This document shows positions 39,601 to 50,100 of a stretch of 64,000 bases of DNA, in pieces. Numbering within the stretch: the stretch's first letter is position 1; the number at the start of each line of letters is the position of its first letter. The notes beneath the pieces are model-generated. The model saw nothing but the letters and a program-made list of their open reading frames with translations. It was not told where the DNA came from and ran no database searches. The DNA lies in NCBI GenBank assembly GCA_017562135.1, contig QEYB01001427.1, positions 1-64,000 on the forward strand, read 5' to 3'. Source of the stretch: Dipylidium caninum (Eukaryota; Platyhelminthes; Cestoda; Cyclophyllidea; Dipylidiidae). The position numbers and the translations under genes were made by a program.

Positions 39601-41112
39601 GTCATTGCTCATCCACCAAAGAGGGTACTTATGAAAGGAGCTAGCCGAGGAATAACTTACCAAGCGAACGGGATCTTTTGGTTCTCCAAGCCAATGTATA
39701 CACATTCGGGTAGCCTTTGATTTTCATCCTGGCCATTACTAACTTCCTCCACAATGGAGCCCCTTCGAAGCAGGCCAAAGTCGCCAATTTTGACAGTCAT
39801 CCCATTTAATGCGTCAAAGAGTAGGACATTCCGAGCTGCTAAATCGCGATGTATGAGGTGGCAGGTGGCTAGGTACGCCATTCCGCGTGCCAGCTGAATC
39901 CCTATGTCCCAGAAAATATCCACACTAAACGCTGTGGCTGGACGAGATTCCGCACTGTTGTTACTGGCAATAATATTGAGTTGATGAGAATGGATTCGTA
40001 GAGCCGTCAATAGACTACCCAGTGGAGCCAGTTCTGTTACCTAACAAGAAGCGATTACAGTAGAGTAGAAAAAAAGACTTACAATGACGAGGGGATTAAC
40101 AGGTATGATCCCGTAAATGCGGACTAAGTTGGGGTGCGAGACGGACTGCATGAGCATTACTTCCGATAACAAAGAAAAGAAACCAATAGGCTCATCCGCA
40201 TTAGTGCGGCGGAGAATTTTCAAAGCCACTGGAACCTGAAAGAAGTATATTAATTGCTTAAGCAAATTGAAATTATAGGTTTTTCGGCTGTAATCAAGGA
40301 AGAAAAACCTTTTTTCCCGAGGACGTCTTCCAGTCACCTCTTCGAACAACTCCGAAAGAGCCTGAGCCTAAACGACCACGCGTTTCTTCATGCAGGACCA
40401 CGTCCTCTTGCCGAATAAGCTGGCAAGGAAGAAGGTGATCTCTGGATTCGAATGAGGAAGAAGGACCCACAAATGGTGTTGAGGTCTCGGAGTTGCAACG
40501 ACGAAGTGAAGTGGGTTCTCCAAAAGCTGTCAAAATAGGAGCATCACGGGGCGGTCCATATCGCAACTACAAAGACGAAAAGGATTACACTGCTAGGATA
40601 AACTAAGGACCAATACCAAAGATAATGAGCGTCTATCTCACAAGGTCGAGGAAAGAGATGCCAAAGGAAAGACCGGAAAGACGTTTCTTGCGCGGATTCC
40701 TAGGCAATCCAGCATTTTCGCGGTAGAGCTTCAAAGCTGCTTTAATCCGTCCTATCGCAGGAGCACTGAGGCCAATTCGATGGAGATCGGAGGTACGAAC
40801 GAAATCAAAATGTTGAAGTCTCGAAAAAAACAAAATTTTGAGGATCACCGTGCTTTTACAACTGTCAAAGGACCGCAAACATATGAGCAAAAACAAATAC
40901 ATTCAAGGAAAAACATGAAACTCGTCAACTTGAATAGATTTAGACGTTTGTCGATCAAAAGAGTCCACATAAGAAGTGAGCAGCAATTTGGGTTCTCATT
41001 TATAAATAGGAACATCTTACTGTGTAACCTGAAGGACATCTTTAAAGGCATCGTAGAAATCAGGAAGCTGAACCTCATCCAAGAATCTCCGAAGCCAATT
41101 CGGCGACGACAT
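15237..41112 (-). CDS. TNK2: Activated CDC42 kinase-like non-receptor tyrosine kinase (ACK/TNK2 family)
   Basis: Cytoplasmic tyrosine kinase of the ACK family, which binds GTP-loaded Cdc42 and acts in receptor trafficking and signalling. Twelve exons, minus strand: 41112-41021, 40819-40642, 40566-40309, 40235-40083, 40040-39661, 35415-35142, 29272-29083, 27561-27465, 24075-23750, 21273-21056, 19795-19576 and 15622-15237. All eleven junctions are GT-AG, phases match throughout, and the total is 2,772 nt (923 residues plus stop). Order: SAM-like region (about 1-75), kinase (about 150-440), SH3 (446-505), CRIB (about 510-530), a Pro/Ser/acidic tail and a C-terminal UBA-like region. This is the ACK architecture, with kinase before SH3. 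The start at 41110-41112 is preceded by an in-frame stop and places the SAM-like region at the N-terminus as in ACK1. The N-terminal half is compact; the C-terminal half is spread over 24 kb. Confidence 0.95.
15702..15730. repeat. Short tandem repeat of a 10-bp G-rich unit
   Basis: About three head-to-tail copies of GGGACAGGAC, the last one imperfect, lying in the last intron of the kinase gene. Confidence 0.8.
17401..17434. repeat. CAT/CAC trinucleotide tract
   Basis: CCACCACCATCATCAACATC followed by further CAT units, in the last kinase intron. Confidence 0.9.
18880..18898. repeat. GA dinucleotide tract
   Basis: About nine consecutive GA units in the last kinase intron. Confidence 0.9.
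19576..24075 (-). CDS. TNK2: ACK-like kinase exons 9-11, disordered tail
   Basis: Exons 24075-23750, 21273-21056 and 19795-19576. The first encodes an acidic Ser-rich stretch with [11 protein letters not shown] and a poly-Pro run (RIPPPPKTS). The second has [11 protein letters not shown], a possible SH3 or WW ligand, and EPLIDF. The third has [15 protein letters not shown] and a CysHis-containing end. These segments correspond in position to the proline-rich tail of ACK1 but are not conserved in sequence. Evidence is splice signals plus uninterrupted phase (1, 0, 1) linking them to the last exon; an extra small exon could still be missing. Confidence 0.8.
24363..25020. other. GC-rich island in kinase intron, possible repeat remnant
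   Basis: GC-rich, G/T-skewed on plus, starting with a (GT)8 tract at 24373-24388 and ending in a C-rich stretch (about 24918-24960) with CCCCACCCCACCCC. It differs sharply from its AT-richer intron surroundings, which suggests an inserted element. I saw no terminal repeats or coding motif to identify it. Confidence 0.45.
24373..24388. repeat. GT dinucleotide tract
   Basis: Eight consecutive GT units at the left end of the GC-rich intron island. Confidence 0.9.
25849..27028 (-). repeat. Inverted repeat copy A
   Basis: This 1.18-kb block is the reverse complement of 29317-30528. Alignment by eye runs from the terminus CTCCTTAC at 27021-27028 to AATTCTAC at 25849 and shows only scattered substitutions, about ten in the 400 nt compared closely, plus small indels. 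In copy A the frame corresponding to the long ORF of copy B is broken into overlapping pieces (26840-26406 and 26620-26012, minus). It lies in the intron between kinase exons 8 and 9. No terminal inverted repeat or target-site duplication was recognised. Confidence 0.9.
27465..27561 (-). CDS. TNK2: ACK-like kinase exon 8, CRIB Cdc42-binding motif
   Basis: A 97-nt exon encoding [18 protein letters not shown], the CRIB-type Cdc42/Rac-interactive binding motif as found in ACK (ISxPLxNSFIHxGHG). It is flanked by gtttgtag and gtgagt and enters in phase 1 and leaves in phase 2, fitting both neighbours. It is too short to be found by open-frame length. The conserved Ile, Ser, Pro and the two His point to retained binding of Cdc42-GTP. 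Confidence 0.93.
29083..29272 (-). CDS. TNK2: ACK-like kinase exon 7, SH3 domain
   Basis: This 190-nt exon encodes [14 protein letters not shown], then [20 protein letters not shown] and FPREIV. It has the double Trp, the ALYDY-like start and the final Pro of an SH3 fold, and [12 protein letters not shown] is almost identical to the ACK1 SH3. The acceptor is ttgaacag at 29275-29273 and the donor gtgagt follows 29083, leaving phase 1. The upstream edge lies only 45 bp from inverted repeat copy B. Confidence 0.95.
29317..30528 (+). repeat. Inverted repeat copy B
   Basis: Partner of copy A in opposite orientation, in the intron between kinase exons 6 and 7, separated from copy A by 2,288 bp. 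It carries an open frame at 29505-30365 (286 codons, plus strand) beginning [19 protein letters not shown], with several Cys and His but no domain that I recognise. Relative to copy A it has an 18-bp insertion made of GAAGGCGAA units near 29865 and expanded CA and GTCT/GT tracts (30074-30131). It could be an unclassified mobile element or a segmental duplication; the ORF is not claimed as a gene. Confidence 0.9.
30074..30131. repeat. CA tract followed by GTCT and GT tract
   Basis: CA units at 30074-30091, then GTCT units from 30101 passing into GT units to 30131, inside inverted repeat copy B. The corresponding tract in copy A is shorter. Confidence 0.85.
30540..30785 (+). repeat. Diverged partial third copy of the repeat end
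   Basis: Directly after copy B, this segment resembles the last 250 bp of copy B (about 30270-30520) in the same orientation. Shared words include GCTCTAGCACCGTC, TGGTGACGGAGTA, CCAGTTTTG and TTAGCCAAACATG, with many substitutions. It is clearly older than the A/B duplication. Confidence 0.75.
30786..35141 (-). other. TNK2: Remainder of kinase intron 6
   Basis: AT-rich intronic sequence without a supported gene. Short open frames at 31067-31390, 31437-31706 and 33412-33708 (plus) have no motifs. A small tandem duplication of a GCAAAATTTGAATC word is present near 33496-33525. Confidence 0.55.
35142..40566 (-). CDS. TNK2: ACK-like kinase exons 3-6, tyrosine kinase domain
   Basis: Exon 3 (40566-40309) ends in the glycine loop [11 protein letters not shown] (first Gly about residue 157). 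Exon 4 (40235-40083) begins VPVALKIL, with ATP-anchoring Lys at about 182. Exon 5 (40040-39661) has [11 protein letters not shown] at the hinge, the catalytic loop HRDLAARN (Asp about 293) and DFG (Asp about 314). The activation-loop segment [15 protein letters not shown] keeps the Tyr (about 342) at the position of the ACK1 autophosphorylation site, and exon 6 (35415-35142) completes it with [11 protein letters not shown], followed by [13 protein letters not shown] and RRPTFEYL. All residues needed for catalysis are visible, so the enzyme should be active. Exons 5 and 6 are separated by a 4.2-kb intron. Confidence 0.95.
35416..39660 (-). other. TNK2: Kinase intron 5
   Basis: A 4.2-kb intron inside the kinase domain, between the DFG-containing exon and the APE-like exon. 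It contains an AC dinucleotide tract at about 38119-38134. Open frames at 36041-36522 (plus) and 36934-37335 (minus) are not supported by splice phase or motif. Confidence 0.6.
38119..38134. repeat. AC dinucleotide tract
   Basis: About eight AC units, preceded by an interrupted AC-rich stretch from 38099, in kinase intron 5. Confidence 0.85.
40642..41112 (-). CDS. TNK2: ACK-like kinase exons 1-2, SAM-like domain
   Basis: Exon 1 (41112-41021) begins with ATG and encodes [15 protein letters not shown], matching the ACK N-terminus (WLLELLSEVQL in human ACK1). It ends two bases into a codon before gtaaga. Exon 2 (40819-40642) continues with [17 protein letters not shown], equivalent to the ACK stretch LSHFEYVKNEDLEKIGM, followed by a basic segment with RNPRKKR. 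In ACK1 this region supports membrane targeting and dimerisation; that role here is inferred from family knowledge. Confidence 0.9.
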
Positions 41113-44100
41113 CACCAAACCAGTCCATTTAATGAGCTGAATTTGTGCGTTTGACCGGGTTCATTAAAACTCACAAACATAAATTTGCACAAATTAATTT
41201 AATCTATGCCCAACAAAGTCTCCTGTTGCGTAATTTATTTTAAATTTGTGTATTTTTTATTTTATTTTATTGGGTTTTGCCCTTTTGGAGCGCCATACGT
41301 GTGCAAAGAGGGTCATGTTCATATTCCCCCTCTATGTCGAATTTACAATACGAATCGTAACGTTATTTTAGAACCTCGTTCGTATTAGAAATCCTTGGCT
41401 AATATTTAACACAAGAATCAGGCGAGTGCTTTGATGCTGCTTATATAATTGATACTAGCACTACTAGATCGTGAATTGAAAAATTTTATCTGACACTTTA
41501 TTCGAATGCTCATTTCCTACCGTCATGCAGCGGTAAAAATGTGCATCTGTCAACATTTATTTTTCCCATCTCTTCATTTTGCTTGAACGCACACGATTTG
41601 CGACTGCCTCCACTGTTTTACTGTCAGTAGATGTGCAATATGGTTGGAATCCATTTTTTTATTCCTTTTGTTAATGAGCAATCGCTGGAGTAGTTCCTAT
41701 TTATATTTAAGAGTGTTTGAAGTAAGGCGTGGAGAATTACTTCACGGTATTATTTTTCCGTTGATTTTGGAGGATTGGCTATTCTAAAGCAAAAGGTGCA
41801 GTTCGCTTCAGGGAGATGATGACAGTAGCGAACGGTGACACGTGGTAATTGGCTATAAATCATACAATTGCCTTATTACTTCGTCTTGCCCTTGACTACG
41901 AATGAGACAACTTTTCATTGAACGAATTCTTCCGCATGAAGTGTAAAGATCATCTGTTTTTCCAATGAAAATTTACTACCACTAAGGCGCGACGAATTCC
42001 CATTCCATGTGATAAGCTTTAAGTTTCCCCTTCCTCCAACCTCTAACTCTATCATTCCCAAACTCTGACAAATTTATTATTGACGCCAATGACCGCTGTG
42101 TACGTGTCGATAGTAATGCTGGAGTCTTGTACGGATAGGTCTCTTAGTGCCACACGAAGAATGCGCTGGACTCAGGTAAGTGATGAGGCGACAAACAATA
42201 CAAATATTGTTAGCAAAACTTGTCTCATGTTTCACTTGCGTCATTTAAACGCAGAGAATATGCGATTATCCATCAGTCCATGCTTGGTACTGAGCGAGTT
42301 GAGAGGCGGGTCTGAAATGGTTCCCTAAATGCCATGCCTTATTCTTCTCCAAACTCATTATCAGTGGTCGCCACGACTTCCGTCCTCAATAGATGAAGGG
42401 ACACGAAGTCTTTGGCAACGCAGCCATAGAAACCATTTGAAAAGGTCCGGCTGCATACTCGTCATCACTTTTACTATTTTCAATATTCCGACCCGCGAAA
42501 TTTTGAGTGATTAAAAGACTTTATCTCGATCTTTCTATTTTCCCACGCTCTCTCTAAGCCTGATATGCCTAGTCGGGACTCACTAAACTGTCTTTCAATG
42601 CACAACTTTGCATACCAACTGATCTACTCTCTCAGCGCCTCGTTATGATTTGTCTTCTGCAATGCTAATTAAGGGAGGCTCGAATGGTGGAGGTAGCTGC
42701 TTGTCTTATTCTACAATAGGCTGCTCTACAAGCAAGCGATTTCGATAATTTTTACCGCCTTTTCACATGAGAGACTTCGCCTGTGGGCAGCGTGGCTTGT
42801 ATGCCAAAATATTAACCGTTTGAGGCATATGCGCTTCGCGGTAGTTGGGCCATTGATTGTCGTCTATGACGACAATAAAAGCCCCGAAGAGTGAGAAGGA
42901 ACGCTTCTTGCCGAATGGATCAGACGACTTTAAACGGTACAACAGCGGCGCCTAATCTAAACCTTAAAAGATGACAGCAAGGAGCCCATGCCTTGGCAAA
43001 AGCCTCCAGGCTAATTTCATTGCTTCAGGCGACTAACCGCAAGGGTCTTGTCGAGCTCGACACCCTTTTGCGTCATTAAGTGGTAATGAAATGGATTTTC
43101 GACATAAGCACAACGGGATGTAACAAGCTCTGCTTTTGATGTTTGGAGGCATGTGACTCGCTGACCATAAAGCTCAGGTTCATCTCGCTGTACCCGGTAA
43201 ATCTATTGTCCACCTGTCAGATTTGACAGTTGGAGAGGAATGATTGTGTAATTCTCCTCCTCTGGTTCTCTCTCCGAATACATAACTCGTTGTCATTAGC
43301 GAAGGCAACCTCCCAGTTGCCAAGTCCTCACATTGGCTAAAGTTTGCCTAAGTAGAATTTCTCGCTGCGTGATTTTACTCCCCCACGTCGCAGTTAGATT
43401 TTGTGCAGGATCTGGCGTTGTGAAGGACATGTGCCACCAGCGCTCAAGGCGCACTGCCAACTAGTGCTGTTATGCATGGAGCTCAACAAGTTAGAGTAAG
43501 AGAGGCTGGTGAATGAAGGCTGGCGACAGCACTGAGGAAGATGCCGCGAAAGTTCGGGTGCCCAACAAGACACTCGGGTGTTTGGTGACAGACTGTCGAT
43601 CAAATAGCCTTATCTCCCTCAAATGCCACCTGTTTGCTCTCTTCAACTCCACAGTTAAAAATTGAAAGGACAAGTGACTTTGAAAGTGGGTTGACACAGT
43701 AATCTGCGCATAAAGGCGGGCGGAACACCGCGGAGCTGAGAGGTGCTTTTTCAAGGACGTGAACGCGGACAGACCGCGAATTGCTAAAAGTGGCTAATAA
43801 CACTTCCTACTATAATCTGTTTATATAATTAGTAGACCATTGGAGTATTCACTTGACGATATGCCTTCCCCATCCTAGAAACTTGTTTTTAACTTGTTTG
43901 ACAATTATTCCACAATAGAGAAAAAATAGCGAAAACGCCATGGTATTCTCCCTCCCCAAATAACTTTAGCGTCAAATTGTGTAATTGCACTCACGGGTGT
44001 GGTAAAGTAACGCCTTGATTTGACGAAGGAAGAGAATAAATTAAGGAGCTTATGATTTAACACCTTTGAGACAACAAAGTTGGACACGGAGAACTCATGA

Positions 44101-44344
44101 CAGTTAATAGAGATCAGACAGGAAAATACCTCTTGTCATTTGGAGACCCCCAACCAGAGGAATCACTCAGCTATCCCGATATGCATGCTAATATACTGGA
44201 CACCAAAATAAAAGCAAACAAAAGAACAGCGGGTGCGAAAAATAAAAGCAATTGAGGAATTTATTAATACACAATTTCATCGTGTCAGACAAATTGGAGG
44301 GTAGAGCAGTTCCTTCGGTTTGACTTGGAGGAATTGCGGTCATT
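41113..44344. other. Intergenic region upstream of ACK-like kinase
   Basis: No gene supported across 3.2 kb. The left part should contain the kinase promoter and 5' untranslated sequence; it includes an AT-rich tract with TTTTATTTTA words near 41240-41272. The right end holds the TMEM45-like 3' untranslated region. Small minus-strand frames at 43394-43803 have no motif. Confidence 0.5.
44260..44265 (-). terminator. Polyadenylation signal of TMEM45-like gene
   Basis: AATAAA on the minus strand, 80 bp downstream of the TAG stop at 44345-44347, a normal distance for the 3' end of this transcript. Confidence 0.6.
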
Positions 44345-45431
44345 CTACCACTTTCGCATTTCAATGACTTCCAACTCACTGTTGCTACTGTCCGATTCAA
44401 CTGCGTCACCATCGGATAACAAGCGTCGTTGATCCGGTCTGCGAACATGCCCATTTTGTGGAGGATTTCTTAGAGGCAGACCCATTATGGCTGCTGTGAG
44501 ACATATTAAGCCAAAAACAACTATTATGTGCCAAATAAATATGTTGGTTGAACGGGGAATACTTTCAATTGCCAATTCATTCCAGATGGGCAAGATGCTA
44601 ACTGGCGGATAAAGGATGGCTCCGACCTAAAAAATATACACGAACAAAGTTTGAGAAAAAGTGGCATCTCAATGTAAAAATTCTTGTTCTTAGTTCGTAG
44701 AACATACCTGCCAGAACCAGGATCCCTGGACTATGATTAAAAGAGAACGAACAAGACCAACAAGAAGAGAACGAAGAAAAAGAGCCTCCAAGGTCCCAAC
44801 AAGAATCAGAACCAACAAGGCATATATGAGAACGGTATGCAAGTAGATATCTGTTGGAGTTCGTCCATGCAAGTGAAAGGCAAAAAGTACAGCTTCCGTT
44901 AAAAGGGCGAGAAAGTTGAAATAGTAATCACAACACCTGAAAATAGAATAAGTAAATTGAAAAATGCGGAAGAGTTAAATAGAATCTGGTTACGAAGTGT
45001 TACTTTACATTCATGACGCATGGTAAATAAGGAACGTACTTAGGCACTCGGAAAATATGGTAAAAGTTTACTATTTCGAAGATGCCCGCGAGCATGAACA
45101 TGGCAAACATGGTAGAGTGTTGAGCATTCCCAAAATACGCAAATTTTCCGTCATGAAACCCCGTATACACTTCTCCCACAATACCGATTGCACAGCAAAT
45201 AACTTTTAAAAAGGAGTCTAAAGGGCATTCCTTGCCTCTACAGCAACATCCGCGATCGCAACAACGTAGAGGTGTAGTCATTTGATTCTTATAACAAAGC
45301 TCAGGGTGGGCAACAAATCCAAGTTCGTATTTCTTTCGTCGGTAATATTTTTTCAGCTGAAAAATAGTAGACCAGATGCCGAACAATAAGAAAAAGCTTC
45401 CTGGCAGCGCATGACCGGCGAAAGTACCCAT
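44345..45431 (-). CDS. TMEM45-like multi-pass membrane protein (DUF716)
   Basis: Three exons on the minus strand: 45431-45004, 44936-44708 and 44626-44345; introns of 67 and 81 nt; total 939 nt, 312 residues. Family features: start MGTFAGHALPGSFFLLFGIW, a later HLHGRTPTD segment like FHVHNRPPLD of TMEM45, and IIVQGSWFWQ, the strongly conserved helix (LIILQGTWFWQ in vertebrates). I count about seven hydrophobic helices and a charged Ser/Glu-rich C-terminus (ESDSSNSELEV). Length exceeds the usual 275 or so because of a Cys-rich loop (CCDRGCCCRGKEC) between helices 1 and 2. The splice after the first exon uses gtaaca at 45003 rather than the nearby gtaaag, because only that keeps the frame open. 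Biological role is poorly known in the family. Confidence 0.93.
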
Positions 45432-47186
45432 AGCTTAAACGCCAACGTTTCAAAAGTACACAAGGTCACGGTTATAAATATTAACGGGAATAAGATTTGT
45501 TTAAAGATTTGTAACTTATAAAAACTTTGAGCTTCTGTTCGAGGTTTGTTATAATGTCAAGCACATTTTGAGGTCTGTCTGTGGTTTTATATCGTGTATG
45601 TGAAATATGCTATTCAGCCCAGGAATTTCTGGTGCAGGGGATAACAGTGAGTAGGTACGTAGTGTAAGAGATTGAAAATCAATCCCGATTAAAAGTAAAT
45701 TCATGTAACATGTGCTTCGACCTGCACAATCCAAGACACATTATGCTCATATTGTCGGCCTATTTACCAATCAACTTTTCATAAATTACATAGTATAGAA
45801 CTTTTATTACGTTAAATTTTCTTCCAATTCTTCAAGTTGGGTCAAGAGAGATAGTGCCTGACACATCTCATACAATTGCTTTGTTTATTTCTTTGAATGA
45901 TATGTTTAAAGTTCTATATTGACCTTGCCATGATAGCAGTTAATCAAAACCACTGCCATCTCTCGGACCCCCGAAAGTTTCATCCTCATCCGTTGCTTAG
46001 TTGCCGTTTAGCCTTTGTAATCCGTCGCTTTCCAAATGATTCGACGAGAATCTAGGCAAACATGCACACACAACACAAGCGATATTGCCATCCAAGCGTA
46101 AGCACGAACCATCTCTTTGAAGTTACTTCGGCTTGATTCACATTTTCCTCCAGCCATTATTACATTTCCTTATATACATATTTATATAAGTTCTTATGTC
46201 ATATCATATTCTTATACCTCTTAATCATCATCTGCGTATTAATAAGTGATACTGAAGCATGAACTCATCCAAGTTGCATGATACTTGAGTTTTTTGTCTG
46301 AATTTCTATATTGCGTATTTCTAGTATTTGTGACTTTTGAACTATGAGGTTGTATTGATACGTTAGGAAATATCTAAATTTTGTCGGTTTAGATGGCCAA
46401 GATGATGGCTTCTTTTCACTTTATATTGTTTGTATCATTACGCATTTCCTCTATACTTTATTTTGGGCGTTTAGGCTTTCTGTTCCTAACTGAACTTAAT
46501 TTCTTGTTCGAAATATTTTGTACATTAACTGTTGATTTTGGCAGGGTTCCTTTATCCCCTTAGCACTCTTGGCTTGAGTCATTGTGTGATTTTGTATTGA
46601 CTTAGGTTATCGCGAGATTACAAAAAAATTGCTTTCTCTAAGTGCATTTATTCCATTTATTTGCAAGAAACATACCAAAACTTGCGACTTCATCACATCT
46701 GTTCTAGCACTGATTGCTTAATCATACGAAGATTTGTAATAAGGCACAATTGATTGCGCCTTATACAACTACCTTTTATTCCTGTCTATTTTTTCAATGA
46801 TCATTTAAGCAACGAAACCTTATTTTATGAATTAGGATTGTTAATTTACTAACCTGTCTCATTTTCCTCCAGTCAGACTCTTCTCCCAACATCAAACCGT
46901 TTGTCACAATTTCTGCTTAGAGAATTTTGGTAAATCAAATGTTTAGAACGGAAATTCCCTTCTAGCCAAAATTGACCAATCACTTTGCAGTGTGTCAAAT
47001 CGTCTGGCCAATCAAGTAGCATGTGTGCTAGCTACCGTCACGTCGTTAAATGGCATTTTCTCCCACTGTCTCTCCTCATACTTTACTGTCCGCATGTGTT
47101 AAGAAATGTAGGTTCAACGAACACATAATTCGTAGGGCCCAGATTAGCCTCAAATAGGCGACCACATTTTGACTAGGGAGACAACC
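45432..47186. other. AT-rich shared upstream region of two divergent genes
   Basis: Between the TMEM45-like start (minus) and the BTB gene start (plus), so the two genes are head to head. Strongly AT-rich, no open frame above background apart from a 61-codon minus frame at 45549-45734 without motif. A promoter for each gene is expected here; no specific element was recognised. Confidence 0.55.
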
Positions 47187-50100
47187 ATGGTTAAAATTTT
47201 CTTCTCATATTGTAGGACGGACGAGAGTTCCAACGCTAACAAGGATGGAGAAAAGGTAGAAGAAGTCTACGATTTCAGAGAGCCTTTCTTGTTCAGTGAC
47301 ATGGTTCTTCTGGTCGAAGATGAACGTCTGCACTGTCACAGGGCCATCCTCTCCCTCTACTCCCCTGTCTTCAAGGCCATGTTTCAGTCGCGTTTTGAGG
47401 TGGGTTTTCATCAATTTACTCGTCATTAATGGAGCTCAAGTTTATACTTTTCTTTCACTTATCCCATCAACCGTCGACCAACGAGTTATCAGCCTTTCAG
47501 TCTCTTTACGTCTCTGCAGTGTGTCAGTGGTTTTCATCTAAATTTGGTCGGATAGCCAAGAAGTTTAATTTTCCTAAACTTTTGTCAATCCTTTCGCACA
47601 ATTTCCTCCATTATCCGGTCAACTTATTCAATTACAAGCTTATTTTGTTGTTCCATCTCCCCCCAACATCCTTCTCATTCAGTGACCTACCTACTCATCC
47701 AACCCGTTTCGTGTTACTCTTCTCTTTTCCGCCATCGTCACCTGTCTTAGTCCACACGTAAGGCGATTTGTCCGTCCCGTCAGGTGGTGGTCACTCAACT
47801 CTTCCCGTTCCTTCTCGTGAGAAAAGTCCTTCGAGCACTTTTTTTCTTTACTTCTAGTGAATACTTCCTAGCCACAAAATGTAAATGTCCTCGAAGTAGT
47901 GAAATTTCACAATATCACTCTTTTGGCTGTCAGCAGAAATTACTACCAGTCGTTTGTCCAACCATTCATTTCAAGTGGTCAAATGGGTCTTCTACAAACG
48001 GAAAACTGACCCCTTAGTGCAACTACTTTCACTTTCGAGGTTACCAACTTAGTCTCAAGTGAAAGTCGGGAGCATTTCTTACACCAGATGAGGAGATTTG
48101 CATTTGAAAGAGGATATATCCGTTTGTCAGGACAACAAATTAACTCATCCTCCAATCACCTTTCAGTAAACGAAATCACCAGGCCAGCGCTGATTGGCTG
48201 CTTGTCTCCGTCCTCCTCGTCATTGGCCCGATTTTTGCCTGCATCATTCAGCAAAAGTAAATAGCTGCGCTTTTGATTAACACTTAGTGAAAATGACAAC
48301 ATGAGGGCTGACAATTTCACTCCCTCAGCAACGTTAAACGTTCGCTTTTCTCTTACGAATGAAAAAAATGTTTGCCACTGAAGGGATGAAGTTTTATTGC
48401 TGGCACGAGTTGCGTCATTCTGGGTTAATTTCTCTCTATATTTGAAGAAAAAGAAAAGGGGCTTAGGATTAGGGAGAAGCACAATTTTCTCTCACATCGC
48501 CTGCATCACCAGGTGGGGGTGAGCGGATATACCCTCCGAAATACTGACAATCCTGCGAAAATAAAACCTAATCCATCACAGCACAAGTTAGCGGTGTTTT
48601 TTTGAGAAAAACCGTTTGTCTGATTCAGCCAGAATGGTAGTGTTGCACCATCTCGGGCAGCATGTTTTACCCCCCATTTCTGTACACGGAATAGCGGTTA
48701 ATAAAAGCTTTCAAGACAACCCACCTCCACCCGCATGCAAATAATACAGTTTTGCGGTGGTTTTGTTGCAGGAGACCTCATCAAACCAGGTGGCCTTGCC
48801 GAAGGACGACGCAGAAACCGTCCGAGAGTTGTTGAAACACCTCTACACCCCCGGCGGCTGCGACATGGACAGTAAGTTTGTCTCGCCCCTCTCCGCGATG
48901 CTTGTCCGGGCGACTTGTCGGCAGGGTCGACTGCTGCCGCCCTTTGCCCATTGTTTTGTTTCCTGTCGCGAGCACTTAGCAATCAACACTCGAGGCGCAG
49001 GGCAGGAGAGGTTGTGGGGTCAGACGAAACAACTCGAAGTCGGCCAAGTGAAGAGGCGGCTCCGAGACTGGCCGCGGCGGATGATTGACGGTAGAGTGAA
49101 TTAAGTAACGACTCAGATTTCTGTGAAATGGCAAACCGAGGTGGGAATTTGCCCTTTTGCCTCCCAAAGTCGAGCACACCACCTGGAGCCTATTGAGACG
49201 CATTCTGAAGGTCCTTTTCCTCCTCCTCCCCCTAAACGAGGGGCATTTTGAAGAGTGGTTTGGTACATGCCCTTCATCGTTTAGCACTGCTCGCCCTTCT
49301 CGACTGCGTATTTCCCTTCACACTCATTCAGGTGGGAGAAAATGTGTGGGGGTGGGAAGAAGGTGGGGAGCCTCTCTCTCGCCAGCCGAATTCTTCTGCC
49401 TCGCGTTACAAACTCATCTTCATCGCCAGGTTGCTTCTCAGCAACTTCATTCTCGCTCAGGTGCCCACTAGGTGGAGGACTTGAGGAGGCGATTTTTTGC
49501 GCTCTCACGTGACCCCCCCCCCCCCCCACGACTGAGCCATCCAGAGGCGAGGAATTCCAGAGGACTCGTCACTCCTGCTCGCGGCGTGTGGGTGGAGTGC
49601 TTGAGTCAGCCTCGAGGTGGTGGCGAAACCTTTGAAGGCGTTTTTTTGAGGTGGTTTCCACCTCTGTAGATGCGTGTTTCGGTCCAGCAGTTAGTCGACC
49701 CGCATTTCCCGCCGATTTACCCGATTTCTTCCTCACTCACCTCGGTTATTTGCCGCGCCCCGAAGTTTCTCGGTGATGTGACAGCGAAAGTGACACGTAG
49801 GCCGACGCAGATGGGGCCGACGTGGCTTTATTTCACCCCGTAAACGTTCGAAAAGGCAGTTGAAAGTGTTGCCCCCCCCCCCTCGAAGTGCCCCATTTGC
49901 ACGAGTTTACATTCCTTCCTCCTTCCGTGTCGAGGTGCAGCGGCACAGAGGCTGCTTCCACTCATCCACCGCTTCCAAATCGACTCGTTGATCACCACGG
50001 CGGAACGCACGATGACCTTCAGCATGACCGACTCGTTGGCGCCCAAGATGCTGGCGTTGGCGGACATGTATCAGTTGAACCACCTCAAACAGGCGGCGAT

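Noticed and set aside
45009..45431. TMEM45-like exon 1 ending at the gtaaag donor
   Set aside because: It leaves phase 0 and meets TGA at once in exon 2. The gtaaca donor five bases further keeps the frame and the family sequence.
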